DNA from: a virus
DNA: 64,000 nt
IMG/VR virus record: IMGVR_UViG_3300022689_000116
Coordinates: 1-64,000 of that record
Reading direction: 5' to 3' (one strand)
The notes beneath the pieces are model-generated. The model did no database searches. It saw nothing but the letters and a program-made list of their open reading frames with translations, and was not told the DNA's origin. Within the stretch, counting starts at the first letter, position 1; the number at the start of each line of letters is the position of its first letter. This document shows, piece by piece, positions 1-7,595 of the stretch. The position numbers were made by a program, and so were the translations under genes.

Positions 1-216
1 GAACTTATTGAAGCAACAGAAAATATTGTTGGTAATGACTGGTTTGAGGCTGATGGAACTCCGAATGTTATTAAGGTAGATGACTTTGAAGATTATGAAG
101 CTAAAGAGCAGTTTTTTAATGATACCGATAATAAAGATTTAATTATTACAAAAGGAGCAAGCTTTATAAGCGATGATGAAGATACTATTTTGAAAAAATA
201 TACAAAAAACAATTAA
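1..216 (+). CDS. C-terminal end of an unknown late protein (partial)
   Basis: An open frame enters from the left edge and runs 71 codons to a TAA at 214-216. The visible tail is acidic (DDFEDYEAKEQ, FISDDEDTILKKY) and ends in a short lysine-rich stretch. The next gene starts four bases later on the same strand, so it belongs to the rightward late operon. There is no recognisable domain in the visible part. Its position upstream of surface and tail genes suggests a virion protein, but that is inference only. Confidence 0.7.
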   Translation, partial: ELIEATENIVGNDWFEADGTPNVIKVDDFEDYEAKEQFFNDTDNKDLIITKGASFISDDEDTILKKYTKNN

Positions 217-220
217 TACA

Positions 221-802
221 ATGAGTTATACATTACAACAAGCTGAGGCTATTGCAAAAGTACCTTTTGGTAAGATTTATCTTGGAGAAGGTATTGATAT
301 TGATGATAGTACTTACAAAGATTTAGCTGATAGTTTTAATCGCAGAGGTTTAAAAACTATTCAGAAAGATAATTACTTCTATGTATGGGATGATATTGGA
401 GAGATTGATCTTAACATTCCTTTACAACAACTTGGTGGTATTATTGCAGGTGGTGGATTCTTTAAAGGTATTCGTTTAGGAATACAAGTTGATAAAAGTA
501 TTTTTAACGATACTGTTCCTGAAGGAGTTCCCGGTTCTGTAAATATTGATAATACCGATCCTGAAAATCCTGTTTATACTCAAAAGACTTTTGAAGAATG
601 GGTTGAAGAATTTGGTTACAAGACTAAGCTCGATGATAGTAATGTTCTTTTCAGAGCAAGTCATGGCGGTAAAATGTTTAATAGTAATGATATTACCCCA
701 CTTCTTTCTTTGATTGGTAGCGGTGTTATGATACTGTTTTGGAGAGAATTTGTAGCTACTTATAATGGGGAAGATTATAATATTGATGAAGAACAAATTT
801 AA
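221..802 (+). CDS. Unknown late protein, 193 aa
   Basis: The ATG at 221 follows the previous stop by four bases, and the frame is long and AT-rich like its neighbours. The protein is acidic, with a Gly-rich hydrophobic patch (GGIIAGGGFFKGIRLG) near residues 68-83 and another hydrophobic stretch (LLSLIGSGVMILFW) near residues 160-173. I do not recognise a family. It sits just before the LamG surface protein, so a role in the capsid, fibres or their attachment is plausible. There is no signal peptide, unlike the two genes that follow. Confidence 0.6.
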   Translation: MSYTLQQAEAIAKVPFGKIYLGEGIDIDDSTYKDLADSFNRRGLKTIQKDNYFYVWDDIGEIDLNIPLQQLGGIIAGGGFFKGIRLGIQVDKSIFNDTVPEGVPGSVNIDNTDPENPVYTQKTFEEWVEEFGYKTKLDDSNVLFRASHGGKMFNSNDITPLLSLIGSGVMILFWREFVATYNGEDYNIDEEQI

Positions 803-817
803 TAAATAGTTATACTT

Positions 818-2311
818 ATGAAAAAATTAATTTTTATACTGATGTTGCTTGTAGCATTTGTTGCTATTAAAGCACAAGTTATTCCATCTGGAGTTAGTGG
901 TTATCAACTTAGAACTAATGTGAATAATGCCTTTTCTGCACATGATGATTCTATTACATCTTTGCGTTATGCTACTAATCAGAATTATGGATTTATTTCA
1001 AGTCTTGATGATTCTATTAGTGAAATAAATGATTCTGTTGTAAATTTCAATAATTATATATCTAATATTAATGATTCTATTCCGGTATTACGTGGTCTTA
1101 TTGAAACTACTGTTAATATGGATTATGATACAATAGATTATCTTGACAATAGAGTTGATTCATCTAATATTAATATTTCAAGCTTACAAGATTCTATTCC
1201 TGTACTTAGATCACTAATTGGTAGTGGTGGTAGTGGTTCTATGGATTATGATACTATTGATTATGTTAATACAAGGATTGATTCGATTACACTTAGTTCA
1301 GTTGAAGCAGGAAGTATTGTTTATAAAGATTCTACTGATTATCCTCAATTACCTACTGGACTTGATACTACTTATTACCTAAATGCTACAAATAATTGGT
1401 CTGTTCCCGTTAGTGGTGGTGGTGGAAGTTCAGTATCTGTAATGTATTTTACGAATGCAAATGCTAAAGGAGATACTACTATAACTCATGGTGACTTTTA
1501 CGGTAAGGTTTTAGACGTGGCTGCTGATAGTAATTTTATAATGATTGGTAATACTTCGATCGTTCCTTCTGCAATAACTTTTACTGATTCTACACTAACT
1601 TATGGAACTGGTTTTTCTTCTGTTATCAATGTGGTTTACATAAGGGATTCAGTTGATTTGATTGTTCCTAGAAATTTACTAAATCCACTTGTTGCAAATA
1701 CTGTTGCTTATTATGCTTTTGAAGAAAGTAGTGGTGTTATTACAGATGCTACAGATAGTGCAAATGATGCTACAAGTTCAACGATTACAACTTATTCTGA
1801 AACCGGAATTGTTAATAATGCCATTACTCAAGCTGCAAGTGATGGTTCTGAGGTTCCTGTTTGGACATCATTTTCAAGACCTTTAAGTTATTCTGTTTGG
1901 ATTAACGTTCCAGGTGCTGTAACTGGTACTCAATATATTGTTGGTTGGAGTAATGCTGGGGGTCCTGCTCTTGCTATTACATCCACACAACTTCAATTTA
2001 TAAGACAGCGACAAGCTAATGTTTGTGATTATAATTTTGTTCCAACTGCTTCGACATGGTATCATATTGTATTTACTTATGATGCTAGTGGTAATTATGC
2101 CTTTTATGTTAATGGTAGTTCTGTTAAGACAGGAACGAGTAACGATGCTTCGATCAACTACGATTTAGATTTAAGAGTTGGTTCTAGAGATTTCCATACG
2201 GAATCTTTTATTGGAACAATGGATGAATTAGGTATATTTAATAAAGTACTTAGTCCTACTGAAGTTACAGAACTTTATAATAGTGGTTCTGGACTAACTT
2301 TTCCTTTTTAA
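818..2311 (+). CDS. Surface/fibre protein with signal peptide and C-terminal LamG-like lectin domain
   Basis: The 497-residue protein starts with a classical signal peptide (MKKLIFILMLL... ending AIKAQ, cleavage after about residue 20). Residues about 30-180 carry repeated DDSI/NDSI segments and a duplicated block (DSIPVLR.LI followed by MDYDTIDY), typical of a trimeric fibre stalk. Residues about 290-497 form a LamG/concanavalin A-like domain, with AYYAFEESSG, WYHIVFTYD, NG(S)SVK and GTMDELGIFNKVLS at the expected places. Such domains bind or modify glycans, so host capsule binding is the likely role. The signal peptide is odd for a phage virion protein. The alternative is a secreted enzyme or lectin expressed during infection. 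Confidence 0.7.
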   Translation: MKKLIFILMLLVAFVAIKAQVIPSGVSGYQLRTNVNNAFSAHDDSITSLRYATNQNYGFISSLDDSISEINDSVVNFNNYISNINDSIPVLRGLIETTVNMDYDTIDYLDNRVDSSNINISSLQDSIPVLRSLIGSGGSGSMDYDTIDYVNTRIDSITLSSVEAGSIVYKDSTDYPQLPTGLDTTYYLNATNNWSVPVSGGGGSSVSVMYFTNANAKGDTTITHGDFYGKVLDVAADSNFIMIGNTSIVPSAITFTDSTLTYGTGFSSVINVVYIRDSVDLIVPRNLLNPLVANTVAYYAFEESSGVITDATDSANDATSSTITTYSETGIVNNAITQAASDGSEVPVWTSFSRPLSYSVWINVPGAVTGTQYIVGWSNAGGPALAITSTQLQFIRQRQANVCDYNFVPTASTWYHIVFTYDASGNYAFYVNGSSVKTGTSNDASINYDLDLRVGSRDFHTESFIGTMDELGIFNKVLSPTEVTELYNSGSGLTFPF

Positions 2312-2323
2312 TAAATTAATGAT

Positions 2324-3979
2324 ATGAAGAAATTAATATTTATATTACTATTGTTTGTTCAAATTATTTCATTTGGACAGTATAGAACTGTACTTAGTGA
2401 AAGTCAAACTTTTATTGTTCCTAGTGATGCTAGTAATAATGAATGGGTTGGTACTATTAGATCATATCCTGAGGTTGAGTTATTAGGTACTTCTATTAAT
2501 TATAGTTTAAAAACTAATTTTCAAAATATTTATTCTGTAGCTGATAGTGGTACTATAGTTATTGCAAACGATATAAATTTAAATATAGGTTTAGATTCTA
2601 TTGAAGTTACTATTACCAAAGGAGCTATTACAAACGATATTTGGTTTTATATACGTTCTGTAGATTTTAACAATGTAACTTTTATTGATTTTGATGGTAC
2701 TTCTGGAGCTGGAACTAGAGCTAGTCCTTTGAATAATTTTGAAACATTTCATACAGGAGATACTATTCTTTGTAAGCGTGGTTCAAGTATATCGAGAACT
2801 CAATTATTTATAAGTGGTATTTCTAATATGTTAATAGGAAGTTATGGTAGTGGAGCAAAACCTATTGTAAGTTGTACTAGTAATGGAGGTAGAGCTATAA
2901 CTATAACTGATAATTCTGATAATATTACATTGAGAGAATTAGATGTAAAGGGCGAAGATTACATTCTTGATGCTGGTGGAAGTACAACTGTTAGTAATGG
3001 TATCTATGTTACTACAAACTCGGATAATGCTAAAATTCTTTATTGTGATATTCATAGGTTTGGTGGTGGGGTTAGTATGTATAATGGTTACATTACTGAT
3101 TTTTCTTGGAATGAAGTTTATAATATTGCTAATGATGGAGTGTTTTTTGCCAATGCTGCATCTATGAGTACTATTAGTATATTAGCCAATGCTAATTATG
3201 TACATGATGTAAATGATAATGATCAAATTTATGATAATGAAAGTCAAGCAAATGGTGATGGTTTTCAATCTGATCATATAGTTACCTATTCAAATAATTT
3301 TGTTGATCGAACGAGTTCTGATTTTAAATTTGCAATTATAGCAGGTAGTGTTGGATGTAATTTTATAAATAATTATTTCAATATGGGAACTGTTTACCAT
3401 AGACCTGCCGTTTACCCTATTACTTCTGGTCATTATTTTAAAGGTAATTATTTTAAAAATGGTGCTTTTGGAGTTTATAATTCAAGTGGTAATCAAACAT
3501 TTGAGTATAATATATTTGATGGATGTGATGATGTAGGTATATTTGGAGCAGGGGCAACACATAATGTTTATAACAATGTATTTTATAATTGTAATGCTGC
3601 ATTGAATACTGGTACTTATACGGCTAAAAACAATGTTCTTTTAAATGTTACAGGACTTGGAACTGGAACGACCACGTGGACTTATAATGTATATTATGGA
3701 ACGACTCCTGAAATAAGTGGAGCAACTAATTATAATTATAATCCTGCATTTATTAATTCTACTCTTGGAGATTTTAGAGTTTTAAGTACTTCTCCTATTG
3801 TTGATATTGGAACGGATGTTAGTTTAACAGTTGATTATTTTAATAATACAGTTCCATATAATACTATTCCTGATATAGGGGTATTTGAATATCAGGGTAT
3901 TGAAACACCTATTGATAATACTAAATATTATTTTAAAGTAAGACGTAATGGTTCTTACTTTTTTAGATATAATAATTAA
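2324..3979 (+). CDS. Secreted-type right-handed beta-helix protein, candidate receptor-binding or depolymerase protein
   Basis: The 551-residue protein begins with a signal peptide (MKKLIFILLLF... ending SFGQ, cut near residue 19) very like that of the gene before it. Residues about 120-480 contain many short repeats rich in N, G and aromatic residues (NNFE, NIT, SNGIYV, YCDIHRFGG, NNYFNMGTV, GNYFKNG, YNNVFYN), the pattern of a pectate-lyase-like parallel beta-helix. Phage proteins of this shape commonly degrade or bind surface polysaccharide. I see no catalytic residues I could assign with confidence. The start 13 bases after the LamG gene implies co-expression. Confidence 0.65.
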   Translation: MKKLIFILLLFVQIISFGQYRTVLSESQTFIVPSDASNNEWVGTIRSYPEVELLGTSINYSLKTNFQNIYSVADSGTIVIANDINLNIGLDSIEVTITKGAITNDIWFYIRSVDFNNVTFIDFDGTSGAGTRASPLNNFETFHTGDTILCKRGSSISRTQLFISGISNMLIGSYGSGAKPIVSCTSNGGRAITITDNSDNITLRELDVKGEDYILDAGGSTTVSNGIYVTTNSDNAKILYCDIHRFGGGVSMYNGYITDFSWNEVYNIANDGVFFANAASMSTISILANANYVHDVNDNDQIYDNESQANGDGFQSDHIVTYSNNFVDRTSSDFKFAIIAGSVGCNFINNYFNMGTVYHRPAVYPITSGHYFKGNYFKNGAFGVYNSSGNQTFEYNIFDGCDDVGIFGAGATHNVYNNVFYNCNAALNTGTYTAKNNVLLNVTGLGTGTTTWTYNVYYGTTPEISGATNYNYNPAFINSTLGDFRVLSTSPIVDIGTDVSLTVDYFNNTVPYNTIPDIGVFEYQGIETPIDNTKYYFKVRRNGSYFFRYNN

Positions 3980-3990
3980 TAATTAAAGTT

Positions 3991-4302
3991 ATGAAAACAG
4001 AAGTTGAAAAATATTTAAAAGATGCTAAGGGTAATAATTCTAGTACTAGATATTTTAGTTATTTATTACTTAAATTCTTTATGTGGTTTAACGCTCTTGC
4101 TTTACCTTTACTTGGAATATTTGCATTTGTATTAAAAGGAGAAGTTAATGCGATAACGATGATGCTAGGTATAAGTAGTGTGTGGTTAGTATTCAATGCT
4201 TTACTTGGAATAATGATATTTGCTCCTAAACAAATGGGTAAAGTTGAAGAAATTAAAGAACTTATTGCATTAGCTACTGGAAATAAAACTGAAAATAAAT
4301 AA
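3991..4302 (+). CDS. Two-TM membrane protein, holin candidate
   Basis: The 103-residue protein has a charged N-terminus (MKTEVEKYLKDAKG), two hydrophobic helices at about residues 29-49 (FMWFNALALPLLGIFAFVL) and 55-75 (ITMMLGISSVWLVFNALLGI), and a charged C-terminal tail. This is a holin-like topology. It lies directly before a cysteine-peptidase-like gene, and the pair resembles a lysis cassette. The holin role is inferred from size, topology and neighbour; no family-specific motif is visible. Confidence 0.55.
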   Translation: MKTEVEKYLKDAKGNNSSTRYFSYLLLKFFMWFNALALPLLGIFAFVLKGEVNAITMMLGISSVWLVFNALLGIMIFAPKQMGKVEEIKELIALATGNKTENK

Positions 4303-4306
4303 ATAT

Positions 4307-4882
4307 ATGATAGCACAAAGTTATATAGTAAAAGATTGGAAAGATATTCCTAATACTGGATTTTATCTTGTTTTTATTCGTAGTAATACATTTATAGCAA
4401 AGGTTATTCATTTAGGAATGTGGTTACTTCAATTCCTAAGGATTAAAGTCTATCCTGAGAAAGTTCCTCAACATAGTGATATTGTTTATAATGGCATTAG
4501 TATTGGAGCATTAGGTAAAGGTATTCATCCTCATTCATTACAATATCGTCATAGGCATACTAAGAAAGATACTGTTATATGGGTATTTGAACCTATTATG
4601 ACTAAACAAGAAAAGGATAAAGTTTGGAAATTTCTACTTGCTCAAGAAGGTGTTTCTTATGAATATACTAATTTTGTTTATCATGCTTGGAGAATATTCA
4701 CTGGTTATTGGAAAGGTCATACTGGTAGATTTTCGATTAATGCTTGGTATTGTGTAGAACTTAGTGCTGCTGCTATTAATACTGTATGGAAAGGATTTAT
4801 TAAAAAACCTTGGGAACTTACTCCTTATAGATTTATTAAAACTGTTGTTGAATATAAACATAAATTCAAAATACCAAAATGA
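4307..4882 (+). CDS. Permuted NlpC/P60 (YiiX-like) papain-fold protein, candidate endolysin
   Basis: The 191-residue protein shows a YiiX-like permuted order: a His motif (QHSDIVYNG, H56) first and the nucleophile motif (NAWYCVELSAA, C149) last. An aromatic segment YEYTNF lies between them near residue 120. Enzymes of this fold cleave amide bonds in peptidoglycan stem peptides or thioesters. The stop overlaps the next start (ATGATGAACATA), and the holin-like gene ends four bases upstream. A hydrophobic stretch at residues 29-45 could hold it at the membrane. Cell-wall cleavage is inferred from fold and context. Confidence 0.55.
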   Translation: MIAQSYIVKDWKDIPNTGFYLVFIRSNTFIAKVIHLGMWLLQFLRIKVYPEKVPQHSDIVYNGISIGALGKGIHPHSLQYRHRHTKKDTVIWVFEPIMTKQEKDKVWKFLLAQEGVSYEYTNFVYHAWRIFTGYWKGHTGRFSINAWYCVELSAAAINTVWKGFIKKPWELTPYRFIKTVVEYKHKFKIPK

Positions 4883-5256
4883 TGAACATAATAATCTTAA
4901 TAGTATTTCTGACTGTCATAATCCTTGATTCTACAGGGGATTCTTTAATGGACAGTAAACGTAATAAAGAACTTAGTCATCTTTTGAAGGCTATTAATAC
5001 TGGTATATTTATTCTTTTACCATTCTTTTTAAAGGTTGAACTTAACGATATTCTTTGGTATGTTATAGGTTATACTTTATTAAGATTTTCTTTATTTGAT
5101 TATATTTATAATCTTATATCTAAATTACCATTTAATTATATAGGTAAGACTAGTTATTATGACAAACTTCTTAATAAGATTAATCCTGGAAGTTTTATTT
5201 TTGCTAGAGTTATCGCTTTAGTTGCTGGTATTCATATAATTATAACTAAACTTTAA
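4879..5256 (+). CDS. Polytopic membrane protein, 125 aa
   Basis: There are hydrophobic segments at about residues 2-18 (NIIILIVFLTVIIL), 39-52 (GIFILLPFFLKV), 56-74 and 107-123 (ARVIALVAGIHIIIT). The start overlaps the end of the peptidase-like gene by four bases, so translation is probably coupled. The function is unknown. Placement next to the holin-like and peptidase genes suggests envelope disruption or lysis control. A degenerate copy of the TTTCCC-type motif (ACAGGGGATTC) lies near 4931. Confidence 0.6.
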   Translation: MMNIIILIVFLTVIILDSTGDSLMDSKRNKELSHLLKAINTGIFILLPFFLKVELNDILWYVIGYTLLRFSLFDYIYNLISKLPFNYIGKTSYYDKLLNKINPGSFIFARVIALVAGIHIIITKL

Positions 5257-5259
5257 ATT

Positions 5260-5916
5260 ATGGCTTCTTTAAAACAATTAGCTACTGAATATATTGATGC
5301 TTTAGGAAAGCCTTTTGATCATCTTTTATATGAAAGAATTAAAGCTCTTATCATACATGAACGATCAACTGAAATTAGACGTAGCGTTCAGAAATATGGT
5401 CTTGATGAAGAATTTCTTCAAAGATATAAGATTACATTAGTTCCGGTTGATGCTTCTGATTTATATGGTGTGAATAGTTATCATAAAGTTTTTAGAAGTG
5501 AGAATAAGATTGCTACTTTGATTAGAGTTCCTAGCGATAGTCCATTCTCTTATGTTGGTGCTGTAGATTTAACAGTTCCATTTCTTTATATTCAACCTTA
5601 TGCTTTAGGTAATATTGATTCTTTACCTGCTTTGAAAGATATTAATAAGTACAGTACTAGAAATGGTTATGTTTACGTTTATACTAAGAATGTTAATCTT
5701 AAAGAGTTAGTAGTTGAGGCACCTTTTGTTAATCCTCATTTAATTGATAATTCTAATTATACTGATGCTAGTATTCCATTTACAGATGATATGGAGTTTT
5801 TTATTAGTGAAGATATGATTCAGAACATTAAAATTAAACTTCTTAAAGGAGAACTATCTGTTACTAATACTTCTGATAAAGAAGTAAATATTGAAGAAGA
5901 TGAAAACGCTAGGTAA
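5260..5916 (+). CDS. Probable neck/tail ring protein, 218 aa
   Basis: The protein starts with a helical segment (LKQLATEYIDALGKPFDHLLYERIKALI) followed by a beta-rich region with many short hydrophobic strands, and ends in an acidic tail. Its place just before the P22 gp4-like and muzzle-type genes matches the small ring/adaptor genes of crAss-like phages. I recognise it as crAss-like by order and character rather than by a defined motif. The last 17 bases overlap the next gene. Confidence 0.5.
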   Translation: MASLKQLATEYIDALGKPFDHLLYERIKALIIHERSTEIRRSVQKYGLDEEFLQRYKITLVPVDASDLYGVNSYHKVFRSENKIATLIRVPSDSPFSYVGAVDLTVPFLYIQPYALGNIDSLPALKDINKYSTRNGYVYVYTKNVNLKELVVEAPFVNPHLIDNSNYTDASIPFTDDMEFFISEDMIQNIKIKLLKGELSVTNTSDKEVNIEEDENAR

Positions 5917-6799
5917 AGAAGAACTATATTCTGATTATATAGATGATATTCTAACTGAAATTAAAGGTTTAAGAACTTCTCTAAATGATCAAAGTAAATT
6001 AAAAGATCATTATTTAGAAACTATTATTTCTTATTCAGAATATTATAAATATAGTAAAAATAGTAAACCAATACCTAAAGATCAATTTATTGAAAATATT
6101 AAACATTCAATTATAAGTACCGTTTCTGATAGTTATACTTATGATTCTATTTCTAAACCTACAGATACTGAACATTTAAACATTTTTAAATCATTTATTA
6201 ATAATTTTGTTTATAGAAATAATAGGGTTAAATATCTTAATGGTAAAATTGAAGAACTAAAAACATATCTTATAAGCAAAGAAGATTATATTAAAATAAA
6301 TGATAGTTATAATCAAGAACTTGTTAAATTTCTTTTAGATGGTAATACTTATAGCCTTGGAAGTAGATTGGGAAATATTTATATAGCTGGTAAAGCTCGT
6401 TCTAAGAAGTCTATTGATTGGGGTGAGTCAAATAAGTATAAACAGCAATTACTTGACAGTGGTCAGATTCCCTATAGAAAAGAAGATTCTGAGAAAGCCA
6501 AAGCTCGTGGAGAAGATTATAAAGGTGTAATGTGGTATATATATAATTATAGTAAATATGTATATCATCTCAAATGGACTAAACCATTGTTTGTTAAAAA
6601 TATTAAACTTTTTAGTTTTATTCCATCTATTGCTAACAATACTAAAATGAGTATTGAAAAATTAAAAAATTGTTCTAATTTTAAAGATATTCCAAACCTT
6701 AATATAGGTATGGTACAAAAGATTAAACTTAGTACTGAATATGATAATGATCATTATCGTAAGTATTTAAATAAAAAAGTTAAAGACAATGAATTATAA
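5900..6799 (+). CDS. Conserved-type crAss-like late protein of unknown function, about 299 aa
   Basis: The frame extends upstream to a TTG at 5891, but the ATG at 5900 is the better start and still overlaps the previous gene. The N-terminal half is a charged helical region. The C-terminal half contains GSRLGNIYIAGKAR, SIDWGESNKYKQQLL and YKGVMWYIYNYSKY, a pattern I associate with a recurrent crAss-like virion-block protein. It is basic there, which would suit contact with DNA or RNA. It ends overlapping the next ATG. The exact role is not known to me. Confidence 0.55.
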   Translation: MKTLGKEELYSDYIDDILTEIKGLRTSLNDQSKLKDHYLETIISYSEYYKYSKNSKPIPKDQFIENIKHSIISTVSDSYTYDSISKPTDTEHLNIFKSFINNFVYRNNRVKYLNGKIEELKTYLISKEDYIKINDSYNQELVKFLLDGNTYSLGSRLGNIYIAGKARSKKSIDWGESNKYKQQLLDSGQIPYRKEDSEKAKARGEDYKGVMWYIYNYSKYVYHLKWTKPLFVKNIKLFSFIPSIANNTKMSIEKLKNCSNFKDIPNLNIGMVQKIKLSTEYDNDHYRKYLNKKVKDNEL

Positions 6800-7595
6800 T
6801 CTTGTTACATCTAAAGAAACTATTGGTAGAGTTTTTAATTCTTATAATATTAAATCTTCTACTTTTATACCAAAGGTTCCTCAGTGGGTTGGTGAAGCTC
6901 TTGGTAAACTTAAACTATACGTTAGTTTACAACCTATGGTAACTAAGATAGAAGTTTCTAATTATAGAGGCTTTGTTCCATCTGGAATTAAACGTATTGA
7001 CGCTGTTTTGTATGAGGGTAAGATATTACCTAGAGTTATAGGTAAACGTTTAGTTAATCCTAATGAGAATTTATTTGATCCTTTATATGTTAGAGATACA
7101 ATACAAAATGTAGAGTATGATGATGAAGGTAACATAACTCAAATAAGAACTGTTGAAAATACAGAGGTTACAGTTTCTGCTGATTATATTACTAGTCGTC
7201 ATAATTATATATTAAATGGAAGTGGTTATTTGGATACTTCTTTTGAAAGTGGTATCATATATTTATATTATGTTGGAATACCTCAAGAATATGATGAAAT
7301 TTCAGGTATTTATTATCCATTAATTCCCGATCTTGAATATTGTAAAGAAGCTATAGTTTGGTATATTCTTATGAACATACTTTATAGTGGATATATTCAT
7401 CCGCTTTTATCACTTACGGCAAATAATAGATATATTAATCCTGCTTTACAGTTTGATTATTATCAACCCAAAGCTAAGAATGAAAGTCTTAGACTTGATA
7501 GAGAACAAAGAGAATTACATAGTAGATTATGGAATTCAGTTGTGATTGATGCAAGTGATTTTGAACATTCTTTTCACCCTAAATATAGTGAGTAA
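6789..7595 (+). CDS. Tail tubular/head-tail adaptor-type protein (P22 gp4-like candidate), 268 aa
   Basis: The start overlaps the previous gene by 11 bases and the stop overlaps the next start (TAATG). The protein has a beta-rich middle (IKRIDAVLYEGKILPR, EVTVSADYITSRHNYILNGSGYLDTS, GIIYLYYVGIP). An alpha-helical end (DLEYCKEAIVWYILMNILYSG, SLRLDREQRELHSRLWNSVV) resembles the gp4/gp6-like connector fold of short-tailed phages. Its place immediately before the giant muzzle-type protein supports a neck or tail-nozzle role. The assignment rests on layout and secondary-structure feel. Confidence 0.5.
   Translation: MNYNLVTSKETIGRVFNSYNIKSSTFIPKVPQWVGEALGKLKLYVSLQPMVTKIEVSNYRGFVPSGIKRIDAVLYEGKILPRVIGKRLVNPNENLFDPLYVRDTIQNVEYDDEGNITQIRTVENTEVTVSADYITSRHNYILNGSGYLDTSFESGIIYLYYVGIPQEYDEISGIYYPLIPDLEYCKEAIVWYILMNILYSGYIHPLLSLTANNRYINPALQFDYYQPKAKNESLRLDREQRELHSRLWNSVVIDASDFEHSFHPKYSE

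Noticed and set aside
6464-6490. GATTCCCTATAGAAAAGAAG as a further motif copy
   Set aside because: It lacks TTTCCC and the GTA core and is explained by the coding of QIPYRKED.
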